This document shows, piece after piece, positions 10,413 through 22,628 of a DNA stretch of 64,000 nt. Origin of the DNA: Flaveria trinervia (lineage: Eukaryota > Streptophyta > Magnoliopsida > Asterales > Asteraceae); contig JACCIX010000035.1 in the NCBI GenBank assembly GCA_025506515.1, positions 1 through 64,000 of the forward strand. Direction: 5' to 3'. The notes under the pieces are model-generated. The model was not told where the DNA came from. It saw only the letters and a program-made list of their open reading frames with translations, and ran no database searches. Position 1 is the first letter of the stretch. Every line of letters starts with the position of its first letter. Position numbers and translations under genes: made by a program.

Positions 10413-12228
10413 ACCCTCCTTCTTTTCTCACTTATAAATAAAAAAATTATATAAATATTTATAATCTTTTAAAATTATAATATTAATAATATTCCTTTTA
10501 AAATAAAATTTTGGCGGAGCATCAAAATAATCTGAGTGTCATTTTGAAATGACAAGAAATGATTTTATATCTTCCGGATATTTCATTTATGCATGATTGG
10601 TACTTCAAATAAAATGATAGTAACTAATGTTGTTATCTGATTCACATCTATTTTTAAAAGCACATATAATGATCAAACAAACATTCTATAACGATATGCA
10701 TGATAGACTCAGCCTAACAAATAAAGTAAGTAGAAGCATTTGATTTAAATTAAATCTCTGCTTAAGGTGTCTTGATTTCGCAATCATTTTGGTCTACGCG
10801 AAACTGAGTCCCGACAAAAAGTGGATTGAGAATTGATATATGGCTCATGTCCTGTACATTGGTGTCTTGTTCTTGTGCTAATCTCCTCTGCTGTATGGTG
10901 GTACTAACTTGGAGTGATGATCTCCTCTGCTGTATGGTGATATTGATCTGGAGCTCTCATCAGCACATGATTAAATGGTCATCTCCTTTGTTATACATGA
11001 GTATATACCTGGAGCTCTCACCTATTTGATCTAAGTTGTATCAAATCATCTAATGATTTCATATCTGAATGCAATATTCTGATAATAATCACTTGCACAC
11101 TAATGCACATGCCTTGCTCTCAAAAGATCGTTTCAAATTCAAGAAATCTTGAGGTTGGGTGGGGTTTTGCCAAAGTGATTGTGGGGTTCTAACATTCTAA
11201 AGCATTTAATCGAACCTTAACAAATCATATGCTGCTTGTTGAAAAGATAGGGCTTGAGTTTAAGCGAAAAATATCAGCAATCGTTATTGATCTGTTTAAG
11301 AATTTCAAACTCATTTAAGACTGTGATTCATATCAGTCATCAGTATGATTTCATTGCCGGTCAATGATCTAGTTCATCTCTGTGCTATACTTATCTTGGG
11401 GATGTGATCTCTGATCAATTTTGATCTCAGTTATCATTTATGTTAAATAAAAAAATGAAATGATGATGTCAGCGAAACTATATCTTCGCTACTTTTTTTG
11501 CTAGACGAAACTGCAATTTCGCTCAGCTTTTTCATCCAATAAGATGTCTGGCGAATTACAATTTTGCCCAACGAACTATTCTTTTATCTAGCGAAGCTAT
11601 TTTCTATTTAAGTCTTTTGCGAAATTATTCCCTCACACTTTCGTACCTTCGTATATTTCATTTTCTTAGGGCTTTACCGTGACCATTTCAAACGAAATCG
11701 TGATTTTAGGTTGTTGCTTATGATTGTTGGTTGTATTCGGTTCGCAAGTGAGTTTCGAACTCAGGACTTTCTTTTAATATTGTTAATAATAACACATTTT
11801 CAGTCAATTTGATTGTGTCTCTCTTCTTCGGTGTCTTCGCTGTTCATCCAGCGAAACTACCGATTATCCGGCGAAACAGAACGAAAGTTCTTTATATTTC
11901 AAGAAACTGAGAGGTTATTCTGTCCAAACGAACTTAACAGTTTCACTAACCAAGCTTCAGTTTCTCCCGCTATGAATGAAAGTTCTTATAGTTTCGCCCG
12001 GTCGAAACTACCTTTCATTTTTAGCAAATCTGTTATGTTTTAGCTAGCGAAACTACACTTTCACCCGCCAAACTGTCTGCGAAACTATACTTTCGGCTAG
12101 CGAATTTTTCTTTATTATTATTTTTATTTTATTTATTATTTTATTGTATTTTTATTTTTATATATTCTTTATTATTTCTTAATTCCTTGAATTCTTATTC
12201 AACTTATTGGTCTCTTTCTCAGGTTCAA
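10413..12228 (+). other. Spacer of C3 between pol and the extra ORF, with repeat and palindrome arrays
   Basis: It is non-coding. At about 10876-11010 a motif of type CTCCTCTGCTGTATGGTG occurs two to three times (10885, 10921 and a decayed third near 10980). A motif of the same kind is in the matching spacer of C4 and C5. From about 11470 to 12110 there is an array of GCGAAACT...AGTTTCGC half-sites, the same palindrome family as in the C3 LTR. A T-rich tract follows, ending in an acceptor-like TCTCTTTCTCAG at 12211-12222. Apart from these, 10413-10840 shows nothing recognisable. Confidence 0.7.
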
Positions 12229-14620
12229 ATGGCTAACTTAAAGTTCGATGAGAGGAATAACATCATTGCTATTCTGGATGATACCCATCCTAAAGCTGCC
12301 GGGTTTAGAGACTGTATTAGATGGCTGCAAAGATCACCCATACTTATGCTGTATCTCATTCACCACCATATATGATCTTCATATCAGAGATTTCTGGAGA
12401 TCTGCTGAGTATGATACACGAGGAAATACACAAAGAATTACTGATAAAGTCTTAGATCACGGTGACCATACTACTACTGAGATTGTTTCGAGGATTTTGA
12501 GGCTAGAAGAGGATTTTGGTGACAAGGTTCTATGTCTGATTCAGAGGTGTTTGAGGCATTCAGAAGCATGGGCTATGAGGTGCCAGCTTTGGTTCCCGAA
12601 AGGAGATCAAGAAGTCATTTCTGTCCAAGGAATGGAGATTTATTGCACACGTCTTCATCATGTGTCTTGATCACCGTAAGGTGGATCAGATGGGCTAATA
12701 TTGACTGGGCAAAAGCGATGGTGTTGTGTTGCAGAGGAGAGAAGGCCAACATTGCTAAATTGATATTCGCCTGCATGGCTGAGAATGTGATGGCTTTGAA
12801 GAAGGATAAATGGCTGTTGTATCCTCGTTTTCTTCAAATGATTTTTGATGACCTAATACCAAATGTACCAAGACATGGAGATTGAAGAGGCTGGTACAAA
12901 AAAGCTTTGTTGACTGCTGTGCTATTCCCCACAATTTTAGTAGGAAGATCACCCATCTATGGGAGAACATGTACCCTCTAGAGAGATGGAATTACATTAG
13001 ACGGGTGGATGAATCTGAGAATAAAAAAGCTAAGAAACCATGGCACAACAATCTAATGCAACCAAGAAAAAAAAGAGATATGCTAAAGATAAAGATTATG
13101 ATTTTGAAGAAGAGATAATGAAAGAGTTGAAGAGATCAGGGTAAAAAGGAGAAGAGGTCAAAGAAGAAAGCTGATACAATAGATTCAGAAAGGCGAACTA
13201 AACAGAGACATCAAGCATTCACTGAGAGGAAGGAAGGAACTGAAAATCTAGATGAAGATATGATCCGTAATCTGAACAGTTCTTTGGCAAATGAACTGAG
13301 TATGATAAAGACGAAGCTCACCAACCAAGAGATACGGAGAAACAAAAAGATAAGATGATAGATGGAATGAGGAAGATGCTTGTTGATCAAAGCCGTTTGC
13401 TAAAGAAGTTGTTTGAAGAGATTGGCCAATTGAAAGCTATAGCCGGCCGGCCTAATCAACTAGCTCAATCTGAGTTAGATGATTTGACTAATACATCAAA
13501 GTACCTATTCCTGAATGTGGGTACTTCATCTAAGGCAGGAGAGTGCACGTCTAGTGCAGCAACTAATGATGCTAAAGATTGTGAAACAAGAAATGAGGAT
13601 GTAGGAAGGGAAAATGTAGAGATATTTTCGAGGCTAGGTTTGTAGACTTGGTTCTTGATGTAGAAAAGGATCTAGTTTGTGAAGAAGTGGTGAGGGGAAG
13701 TCATTGGACAGAGATGGTGAGAAAGGAAAAAGGTTGGTTGATGAAGAAGAGGATGATGAACACTTGTTGACTATGATTCTGAACCTGAGTTCTATGAAGT
13801 CGATGAGAGACCGTTGATCTATTGGCAAAGAAGGGAGAGGTTGCTGAAGATGTGTTGAGATGGATAGAGCTGATTGGTTTGTAAAAGAGAAGGAGCGAGA
13901 AGAAATCACTCCTCTATTCCAACATATGGAAGGGTTGAGTAAACAGGAGGCTGACAAGAAGATTATAAGTTGGTCCTATAACCCCGACCTAAAAATGTTC
14001 ATGATAAAGAGGAGGGGGGTAGTATTAGCTACATGCATAAGGGGAAGGCTTTTAAGTCCTTTCCTAAATCGAATCTTAGGCGGTTGGCAGCTCTACCACT
14101 TCTGAATGCACATCTGAGCGAAGAGCCATGCTTCTGGAGAAAGAGATACATAACGGGCTTAATGACAACTTTGAGTCGTTTGGTTACATGAAGGCAGAAA
14201 GGAGAAGGTCAAAGAAAGAGAAAGACTGGGAAATGGGAAAGGGAAGAATTGTTCTGAGGGTTAAACCGCCAAGACGGTGACATGGTGAGATTGTTTGATC
14301 CCCTTCCCCGACAGTTACAGGATTCGAGAAATGGTTCTATGATAATAACAATGGGGAAGCTGTGATTAGGTGAAGAATGGTAAGAATTTAAAGTTTTTGA
14401 TCCTATGGAGCTTTCCAGTTTCTACGACGAAGATTTGGTGTTGTTGTGTGAGAATCACATAAAGGCTGGGTATGGGGAAGAGACTCGAAAAGAAGCAAGT
14501 CTCTTTATGAATGTAGCAAACAAGATTAGAGGGGTGAGGGCAGAGGTGAAGAGTTTAGCCGAGAGAGTAAGGGCCCAAGATGACCTAAACATGGATACAA
14601 GATTTGGCCAAGCAGTTTGA
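12229..14620 (+). pseudogene. Extra ORF (post-pol protein) of C3, broken
   Basis: The likely start is the ATG at 12229, seven bases after a splice-acceptor-like CAG. The N-terminal part matches the extra ORFs of C4 and C5: DDTHPKAAGFRDCIRWLQRS resembles DATTRNAAG...IIAFLKRS. Further on, IFACMAENVMALKKDKW and LYPRFLQMIFDDLIP (12757-12870) match IFAYLIENLEAKGKEG...FLQMIIDEKLP. A coiled-coil-like charged region spans about 13200-13650. The C-terminal part has SWSYNPDLKMFMIKRRG (13965-14015), a FEKWFYDNNNGEAVI-type segment near 14320-14370 and VFDPMELSSFYDED at about 14396-14437. At least six frameshifts or stops interrupt it. Function unknown. A capsid or polymerase role is unlikely because no such motif is present. 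Confidence 0.7.
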
Positions 14621-14806
14621 GAGGGCAAGTGCTCATCCCGAAGAGCTAGTGATGTAGGAGGAAACCATGGAGAATCATGTGCTGAAGCTTCCGAGGGAGT
14701 TATTGTAGGAGATGCTGAAGATTAATCCAAGGCAACAAAGGTCACTGGAGCTGAAAAGAGTAATCAAGCCGAGTGGAAGATGGTGAGTTCCAACCTAGGG
14801 GGAGTA
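14621..14806 (+). other. 3' untranslated part and polypurine tract of C3
   Basis: Short AG-rich sequence ends in CCTAGGGGGAGTA (14794-14806) directly before the 3' LTR. This is the plus-strand priming site and resembles the GGGGGAG tract of C5. Confidence 0.8.
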
Positions 14807-15300
14807 TGGAAGAACATGTATAGGTGGACTCACCTTAGTTTAGATTATTACTTTTGATTGTAATAGGTCTTTTGTTAGTTTCTTTTATATGTATTTAGTT
14901 TTGTATTTTGGTAGTGCAGCGAAACTGTGAGCTAGTCGGCTGATTAGTTTGCCTGGCGAAACTTCTGTTTTGCCTGACAAAACTATAGTTCGGCAGTACA
15001 GTTTCGCTGACAACGAAACTGTCTGCGAAACTATAAACTACTATATATAGATTTGATTCTTCTCATTGTAGGTAAGCTTGCAAACCCTAATCGATTTATC
15101 ATTGTTGCAAGTTACCATTTCAAAGCAGTTAATACACAGAATTATCATTGTGCTTTATGTTATTGATTGTTGATGATCATTGTCTTATACGAATGAGTTT
15201 ATTGTGTTCAATCCTTTTTGTTATTGTTGTTTAGCATATTTGTTGGATATTGAACGATTCTTTATATCATTTGCACTGTAATACGATCACATGACCAACA
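14807..15300 (+). repeat. 3' LTR of C3
   Basis: 494 bases, starting TGGAAGAACATG and ending GACCAACA, followed by the TSD GTTAA. Against the 5' LTR it has scattered substitutions and small indels. The palindrome region is rearranged here, so the 32-base perfect palindrome is not kept. A TATA-like CTATATATAG lies at 15041-15050. Confidence 0.93.
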
Positions 15301-15305
15301 GTTAA

Positions 15306-16486
15306 TAAAATTATAAAAACATGTGGTTCATATGTCATAATTAAGAACATAAAGTTTTTCTAAAACATTTTGGTTGATTTATTTCACTCATACTTAATTT
15401 TATATCGTATTTTTACATAGAAAAGTTGAAGTTTTTTTTACTATAAATTGTCTGATTTCACACACAAGTAGGCACATTTATTTTTTATTCTTTTTAAAAA
15501 TGAATTATTGTGAAATATTTCTAAGTAGCTTAAATATATAAAAAAACTATTTTTAACAAAAAATGCATTCTTCAAAAAATATTTTATGTAAATATCATGC
15601 CGAAACAAAAAAAAATTAATGGTTTATTATTATTTTATTTTACGAATTATAAATATAATCCTCAATTACTGATGTGATGGATGTTGCTAATAGACTTCCA
15701 GCAACAATTAGGGGAAAAACGAGTCACCCCGTCTCGTGAGCCACTCGAGACCGACTTGCTAAAAACTCTACTTAAGCTTAATTTAAATAAGCTCGAACTC
15801 ATTTTACGACTTATTTAATAAATGATTATAAGCCCGAGCTTCATATGTCAAGATCGAGTCGACTCGTAAGGTAAAACTAACGTTGTATGTATACGATGTT
15901 TATTTTTTTTCTTTTATGTATATACTTATATAAATGATTATTAATAATATAAATTTAGGTTTAAAACAATATCTAATAATTTTGTTATTTTAAAAAAATT
16001 ACATAAATCATTTAGTTTTATAAAAGATATTTTCTATATAAGAACAAGTATTTTATAAATAGACATTAAAAAAATACTGATGAAAGAGTATTAATATTTT
16101 TATGAGAAAATGTTATTGAAAAAGAAAACCTTTACAAAAACAACTATAAAACATTTTTTTTAAATCATGAGAGATGCTAAATGATTTGTATTTTACTGAA
16201 ACTTTTCCCTTTTAAATTATTAAATAACATTAGTAAAAACAAAAATAATTTTATCCAGTTATATTATGAATAGGAAAATTAATTTTTAGTAAAAAACCCT
16301 TTTGGTAAATATTTTTTAAAGCACTCATTTTGTTAAATTAATTTTCTACCAATCCTACTTTGAAAAAAACTAATTACAAATGTGATGGTTTCAATATAAA
16401 AATTGAAAAAGATTACAAGTTATAGACTTATAGTTGACTGTTTTTTTCATCCAAAAACAAGTTGACTCTATCTCAACAATTGTGAA
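15306..16486. other. AT-rich spacer, possibly Helitron interior
   Basis: No gene is seen. It is very AT-rich with homopolymer runs. At about 15720-15860 there is a GC-richer patch with repeats of the type GCTCGAACTC/GAGTCGACTCG, a common kind of dispersed plant repeat whose family I cannot name. The stretch may be the middle of the split Helitron. Confidence 0.45.
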
Positions 16487-17404
16487 TGAAATGTAAGGCC
16501 CCGTACCCGAACCACCTCACAGTTGGTCATTTATGCACTTAAAATATTATCAAATGTACATTATTTTGCAGCGGAATTAAAACATTCATTAATAACTAAA
16601 CATGTCATTTACAACATTTGTTTCTAACTCAAATTACAAGACATGTCAAATACGGATGCCAGCCTCATAATGCTCCCAGTAGCTTATGCATCCATGTCTG
16701 CAACTCCTCAGCATCAACATATACCTACCAACTATCATGCATACAAAAATCAGCGACGCTGAGTGAGTTCTAGTTTTAAATAAAACATACTTTTCTCTGT
16801 TAAAACCGTTCTTTACTTTATTTCAAACGTGCTATACTTTACAAACGTTCGTGATCATGCATCATACGTACATACAGATAATATCATTATTACCTTCGTC
16901 ATTACGTTCATTAGCTTCGTTCATTCAACATATTACATTATCGTTCGCTTCTCTTTCTAGATCCGGTCAGACTTTATCCTCTTCGTGGCACTCAGCCACG
17001 ATTATTGAGGTCGAATGACAAGGATCCTGTTCAGTACATTATTATGATAATTCATTTACGTTCATTCATATGTTCTTTCTTTCATACGTGATCTCCCGTT
17101 CATTACTCTTATCACTCGAATCTTGTCTCTTGCAATATCCCCGACTCATGCTCGAAAGTTGATGCTGTGCCGGGGCCTGCTCACAAACCCCCGACTCATG
17201 TCCGAAGACTGACACAGCACCGGAATACGCGACAAAGATCCCATACGAGTCAATCACAGAGATTGAACTCCATCCGAGTCTGTTGCAACACAAAGTCGCT
17301 CACCTCATATCTCGTCTCATGGTCAAAGACCTCTATCGAGTCTGTTGCAACACAGAGTCGCTCACCTCATAACTATGCTTGGCTTCATGCCACACCCCCA
17401 AAGT

Positions 17405-17492
17405 TATACATAACTCGGGTAACAACACCCCCATCGAAGTGGGTAACACCCCATAGAAATGGGTAACACCCCCATAGAAATGGGTAACACCT
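17405..17492 (-). repeat. Tandem array B in the 3' LTR of G2 (short version)
   Basis: Three to four units of type GGGTAACACCCCCATAGAAAT. The inverted repeat CCCAT/ATGGG is present in most units. It is clearly shorter than the ~260-base array in G1. Confidence 0.8.
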
Positions 17493-18211
17493 CTGAAGGT
17501 CAGTCACAAAGACTGGAACCCTTGCGTGCACACTTTAGGATTTGCTAAACCTCGCGCGGTAGAGCTTAAGGCGTTTAGAGCCGTGCACCTCTGTGCATAT
17601 TGCTTTCAAGCCTCTCTGTACTTTCTTTTTTATTCATGCATGCATTCATTCATTACATTCCTCTTTTCATTATCTTCCACTTCACGTTACATAATACTTT
17701 CATTACATTCATTAACGTTCAACGCAAAGCCAAGGGAAGACATACATACATAATAGGAAACACACATAATCATAAACATACACCATCACCATACAGGCAA
17801 CATCATACATACGTAACACACATCAAACATAAGTCATCACATCATAACCAGGCTTATCTTCCCATTTTACCCCTTGAAATCCACTTAGAAAACCTCAAGT
17901 CCAAAGTGGGTGCATGGGTCCTTCCAAGCGCATGAGCATAAAAATTCTAAGTATAAAAAGTCTGGGCGCATGGGCACTGTTTGGGCGTTTCTGCCCTGTT
18001 CAGGCGCATCACCAACACTTAGCCGTTTCAAGCACTTGGGCGCATGGGCACTGTTTAGGCGCATGGCCAATACTTAGCCGTTTCATTCACTTGGACGCAT
18101 GGGCACTGTTTAGGCGCATGGTCCATTTCATTCACTTGGACGTATGGGCACTGTTTAGGCGCATGGTCCACACTTAGCCGTTTCATCACTTGGGTGAATG
18201 GGCACTATTTA

Positions 18212-20941
18212 TGTCACACCCTCAAAATCTACGTGCGGAGTTTTACCGCGAGGCGTGTGAACAAACCAGGATCACAGTCAATAGTTACTCAGAATGACTC
18301 TATATGCCATAATTAAAATAAAATCAACCAAAGTACAATATTTAAAATGTGCGGAAGTGTTTTGTAAAAAAAACCAAAGAAAAAAGTGTATACTATGGCA
18401 AAACATGCGCCACCCAAAAGAGTAAACATTAACCATTAAATGATAAAATGTCTGAAGACCGAGTCTTAGAATGCAAGTGAAACCATGTAGTGCTCCTAAG
18501 GGCAAGCAAGCTAATGAGCTGAGAATAGCATACTAAAATGTCAACACAATGGTTGGTGAGTTCAAGAGTGATATTCAAACATAAACAGTTTAATAACATA
18601 GATATAAAAGTAGTGCATTGCAACAGATAGCTAGTCCATTAACAATAAATATTAACTCATAGTGATTTCGAAATTGAAGCTGACTATGTTACGTTGTTGC
18701 CTCCTGTCACGACTTAACAGGTCGTGACAATGTTCAATAGGACAAATTGCACCCGGTTGACCTCGAGTCACACAGGTGGGGCTCGTTAGACCCAGTAGTA
18801 CTACCCAAATTTCCCCGCTATTCAATATTAACAATTCGAAAATATGAGGACTTTTCCATGATATCAACACTATATTAATATTATACACAACTTGAATATA
18901 TAAAGCGTTTGTGATTTACCAGTATGCTATCTCCCCCAAAAGAGACTAAATAAAGAGTGGGGCATGAACTCACCTGATATGCGTGATAGACACTTAGAGT
19001 TTTACTTGACAGACAGAATGGACAGACAACCTTCAGAGGTTACCTAGATCATATAAGTACGTGAGTACGTGTAAATAGAGAACGTGTGAATCCCTAAGTA
19101 CACTACAACCAAGGACTCAAGGTTTCAGAAAACAGACACGTTTGGCCCAGTTGACCCGTTTGACCTGTTGGTGAATTTATGTGTTGTAAACCATTCAAGC
19201 AATCATACACATATATCATACATGGTTAACATTCAAATAGATCATATGTATGCTATATTATCTAGGTGTATCACTTAGATCATCATACAACCAAGTATCA
19301 TACAAGTCATGCGAATCTAGAACATTAACATGTCCACTAGTTAGAACACAACTAACATGTCACACAAAGATCAAATCATGCACCACATGCCATGTGAAGC
19401 CACTCACGACTTCACATCCTAAACCCTGCCAATCCTACTAAGTAGGGGCCTCAGATTTGCACGCGTGTATGATGATCATAATCATATTCATTAACCATGT
19501 CATTGCATTCAACAAACATCACAACAATCAATTTCCAGTCCAAACATGATGTCCTAACTACTAACCAACATCAACATCATACATGATCATCAAAGTCCAA
19601 ACATCACCCATGATTATCCAAGCATCCCATACAACTAATTAACATGTTCTATCATATTAGAATTCATCCATGAACTTACTAACATGCTCCTAACATCCCA
19701 CACATGTTCAAACTATCATCCTTCAACTTTGTGCAAATAAGTTTCCCTTTTGGGAAAGTACATTCTAACATCTATCAAACACTCAATGTATTCATGAATT
19801 CATCACAATTATACCATCTCAAGCTCATGACAATATCTAGACATGATTAACAATACCTAATCATCATAATCCATCAATCATCATAAACAAAAGTTTCCAC
19901 TTTTGCAAGCTATGAACAACAATATCATTCTAAGATTTCTAGCATTCAAATCAACAATCTAGCATCTAATCATCATCATGAACAAATCAACAACATCAAT
20001 CTATTATTAGATCATCATGTCATGAAATTAAAGTTACTATTATTAGTAACCTATGAACACCAACTTAAATTCATCAATTTCTTCAAAATCAATGTATCCT
20101 AACATTCATACAACCTACTATCATCTACATTCATCAAACAATCATCCATCATGCATAATCTCATCAATTTTCGAATTAGGGTTTGCTTAGAATCAAAGTT
20201 CATGATCAATCCAATAAAAACATACAATTCATACATAATCAATGTTAAACAACATGTATTCAATCCAACTAACATATTAACATCATCAACAACATCAATT
20301 TCGACACCATGAACCATTATTCACGAATTAGGGTTCGGCCACCATGAAAAAGCCACGAAAACTTGTAAAAATCTAACCTTTAAACGTGTGTTAACTTGCA
20401 ATTGTGATTCCTACGTGTTGTATGCCTTGAACTCGAGCAAAAACGATGCTTGATGCTTGTTCTTGTTCGAATTCGAAGTTGGGAGGGCAAGAGGGTGATG
20501 GTTGTGGCCGAATGGGGTGGGGCTAGGGTTAGGAGTGTTTTGTTTAATTTTATTTTCCATATCACCCTTTAAGCCCTTGTGTTTTGGTATTTTATAAAAA
20601 CAAGACTTAAACTCTTTGTAAAGTGTTTTTAACTTAATAATATAAAGATATAAACTAATGAAAATCATTATATATTTTATCTTTATAAAAACACAAGGCA
20701 TACGAATAAATAGGCACGTTTCCACGTTACGCGATTAATTTTCTAATTAACATTTAAAACATGCAAACACATAAACATAACACAATAATCACATAATCAA
20801 TTAGATTATCATTAATTTAACATTATTAATTATTATTAGGTCACCACCGTTAAACAACAACTAGTGTGTGTTTACGACACGTGTATGCAAGACTTAACGG
20901 GACTAACGGAGTTTGGTAACGGAAATTTACCGGATGTCACA
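18212..20941 (-). mobile_element. Solo LTR (2.73 kb) of another retrotransposon family
   Basis: Read on the - strand it starts TGTGACATCCGG and ends GGGTGTGACA. It is flanked by the TSD ATTTA (18207-18211 and 20942-20946). There is no internal region, PBS or second LTR, so unequal recombination between LTRs is the likely origin. The - strand reading looks like a long Gypsy (Tekay/Del-type) LTR, with a promoter-like AT-rich part, a CCCTAGCC stretch and AACCCTAATTCG. The family name is inference. The TSD and TG...CA ends are seen directly. Confidence 0.85.
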
Positions 20942-21768
20942 ATTTAGCGCATGGCCACATTTGGCGCATGGCCAATACTTAGCCGCATGGGCCAACATGC
21001 TGGGCGCATCGGCCACTATTTAGGCGCATGACCCACCCTTGGGCGCATGGCCAACACTGGGCGTCTGGTCTCTCACGCTGGACGCAAGGACAACTGCTTG
21101 GGTGCATGAACCACTGTTCATGTTCATCAAACATTCTGAAATTTTTTCTATGCTACCAATTTCACCCGATTGCCATTCTAAGCATACCCAAACACAGATC
21201 TAACATACTAAGGCCATCTAAGCATGCTAAATATCATCTCTAACCCATAATCAACACTATAACATGCATAATACATACAACATTCGTACATAAAGCTGTA
21301 ACCCACGGTTTCTTTAAAGATGCTTAATCGTATGCATATAGCCCAAATCAGTTGAAAATCAGTAAAAGAGGGGTTCTAGAAACTCACCTTAAGCAACTTT
21401 TGAGCAGCACTCTTCCAGTTCAAGGCCCACTTCGATTCAGCTATTTGAATCCCGAAAACAAACTCTAAACAACCGGAACTTCGGTCAAGAACTCAATACT
21501 CAATTGAAACCGAGCTCAAAAAAAGAAGACTTACCTTTTTCAGCTTCTTCTTTCTCTTTCTCTCTCTAGAACCGGGCTCTCTCTCTCTCTTCTTCCTCCG
21601 AGATCAAAGCTGCTTTTTGCTTTGATATGGGCGACCATGCCCTTTAAAATCTTAAAATAATAAGATTTGTACTTTGTACACTTTTTCCCCCTCTATTTGT
21701 GCACAATTTCCATTCCTTCCACTTACTTTTCTTTTCCTTTCGTTTAAATAAAATTTCAGGGTGTTACA

Positions 21769-21786
21769 AGTCTACCCCCCTTAAAG
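21769..21786 (-). other. Polypurine tract of G2
   Basis: Read on the - strand, CTCTTTAAGGGGGGTAGACT lies directly before the 3' LTR start. It matches the G1 tract and confirms the orientation. Confidence 0.8.
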
Positions 21787-21918
21787 AGGTTTCGTCCCCG
21801 AAACCTGTCGCTTCTCGAACAGTTACGGGTAACACTGTTTCACCTCTTCTTGATCTTGCATTAAACTCAAATCCCTTTAGGCTTCACTGCACCCGCATAA
21901 GTGAAACCATCATCATCC

Positions 21919-22110
21919 TTAGTCTATTCTCTTCTTCTTATTAGTAGTGGTCACCAGTTGCTCCTCGTGGTTGGATACTCTGTCCATCTCTGTATTCTCT
22001 AGTAGCATGATCATATCCTCATCGGTTGAGCTCTTTCTTAGATGAGATGCATGGAACATCAGATGAATTCCACTTAACTCATCAGGTAGCTCCAGTCGAC
22101 GTGTCACTTC
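21919..22110 (-). pseudogene. Integrase C-terminal tail of G2
   Basis: An open frame carrying RRLELPDELSGIHLMFHASH followed by LRKSS and an acidic tail. It is the pre-chromodomain end of Gypsy integrase and the only part of pol kept near the 3' end. It is better preserved than in G1. Confidence 0.75.
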
Positions 22111-22628
22111 TCCTACCTGAGCAACAACTGAGAATGACCCTCTACACTTTAATATTGCCTTTACTTGATTTCAAATCAAGCAATCCGCTCTCCTTGTCAA
22201 AGCTTCCTCATACTTCATTGTCATAGGTCGTCATCGAACTCTAGTTTCGCACGGTTGAGCAATCCATCTTTCTGCAACACTTGGGGTTTAAGTCATAGAC
22301 TACTGATCAACTCACCCGGAGATGCCTGTCTACCTACCTATGTCTGTCTTGAACAGTCCTAACAGGAACAAGCGCCCTCTCAATTCTATCGCGCAATCCT
22401 CTAGGGCATTAGGTAACCTAGTAGACTTACTAGTAGCAATTCTTACATCGAAGGCTCATAAATCTTCCTACCCCTAACGTGCAACATCATAGAAAATAGC
22501 GGCAACAAAACTACTACTAGCGTCACAATTAAAGCATAGATGCAATAATCTAAACTTGCAAGAACGTACCTGACGTTACCTCGGAGTCTGACCTAGCCTC
22601 CTCCCGGTCATAGCGAAGGCTCTAGCCC
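22111..22628 (-). pseudogene. pol deletion scar of G2
   Basis: Stop-rich sequence collinear with 2300-2740 of G1, including the shared stretches CTACCAGGTTACC-like at 22410 and GGGTGAGTTGATCAGTA-like at 22300. No polymerase or integrase core motif is present in any frame. Collinearity with G1 shows that the deletion is ancestral to both copies. Confidence 0.65.

Larger units (their letters stand above)
6419..15300 (+). mobile_element. Copia LTR retrotransposon C3 (Sirevirus-like) with extra ORF, gag missing
   Basis: LTRs at 6419-6906 and 14807-15300 are flanked by the exact TSD GTTAA (6414-6418 and 15301-15305). The order protease, integrase, reverse transcriptase, RNase H is that of Copia. 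After RNase H there are 1.8 kb of spacer and a broken extra ORF (12229-14620). That plan fits the SIRE/Maximus lineage. Nothing like gag lies between the PBS and the protease. Every coding part has several frameshifts, so the element is dead. Confidence 0.92.
16492..21768 (-). repeat. 3' LTR of G2, interrupted by a solo LTR
   Basis: On the + strand it starts TGTAAGGCCCCG and ends GGTGTTACA. Without the inserted 18212-20941 and one TSD it is about 2.54 kb, close to the 2.65 kb of its partner. It carries array B at 17405-17492 and array A at 17925-18206, continued at 20947-21125. Confidence 0.9.
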
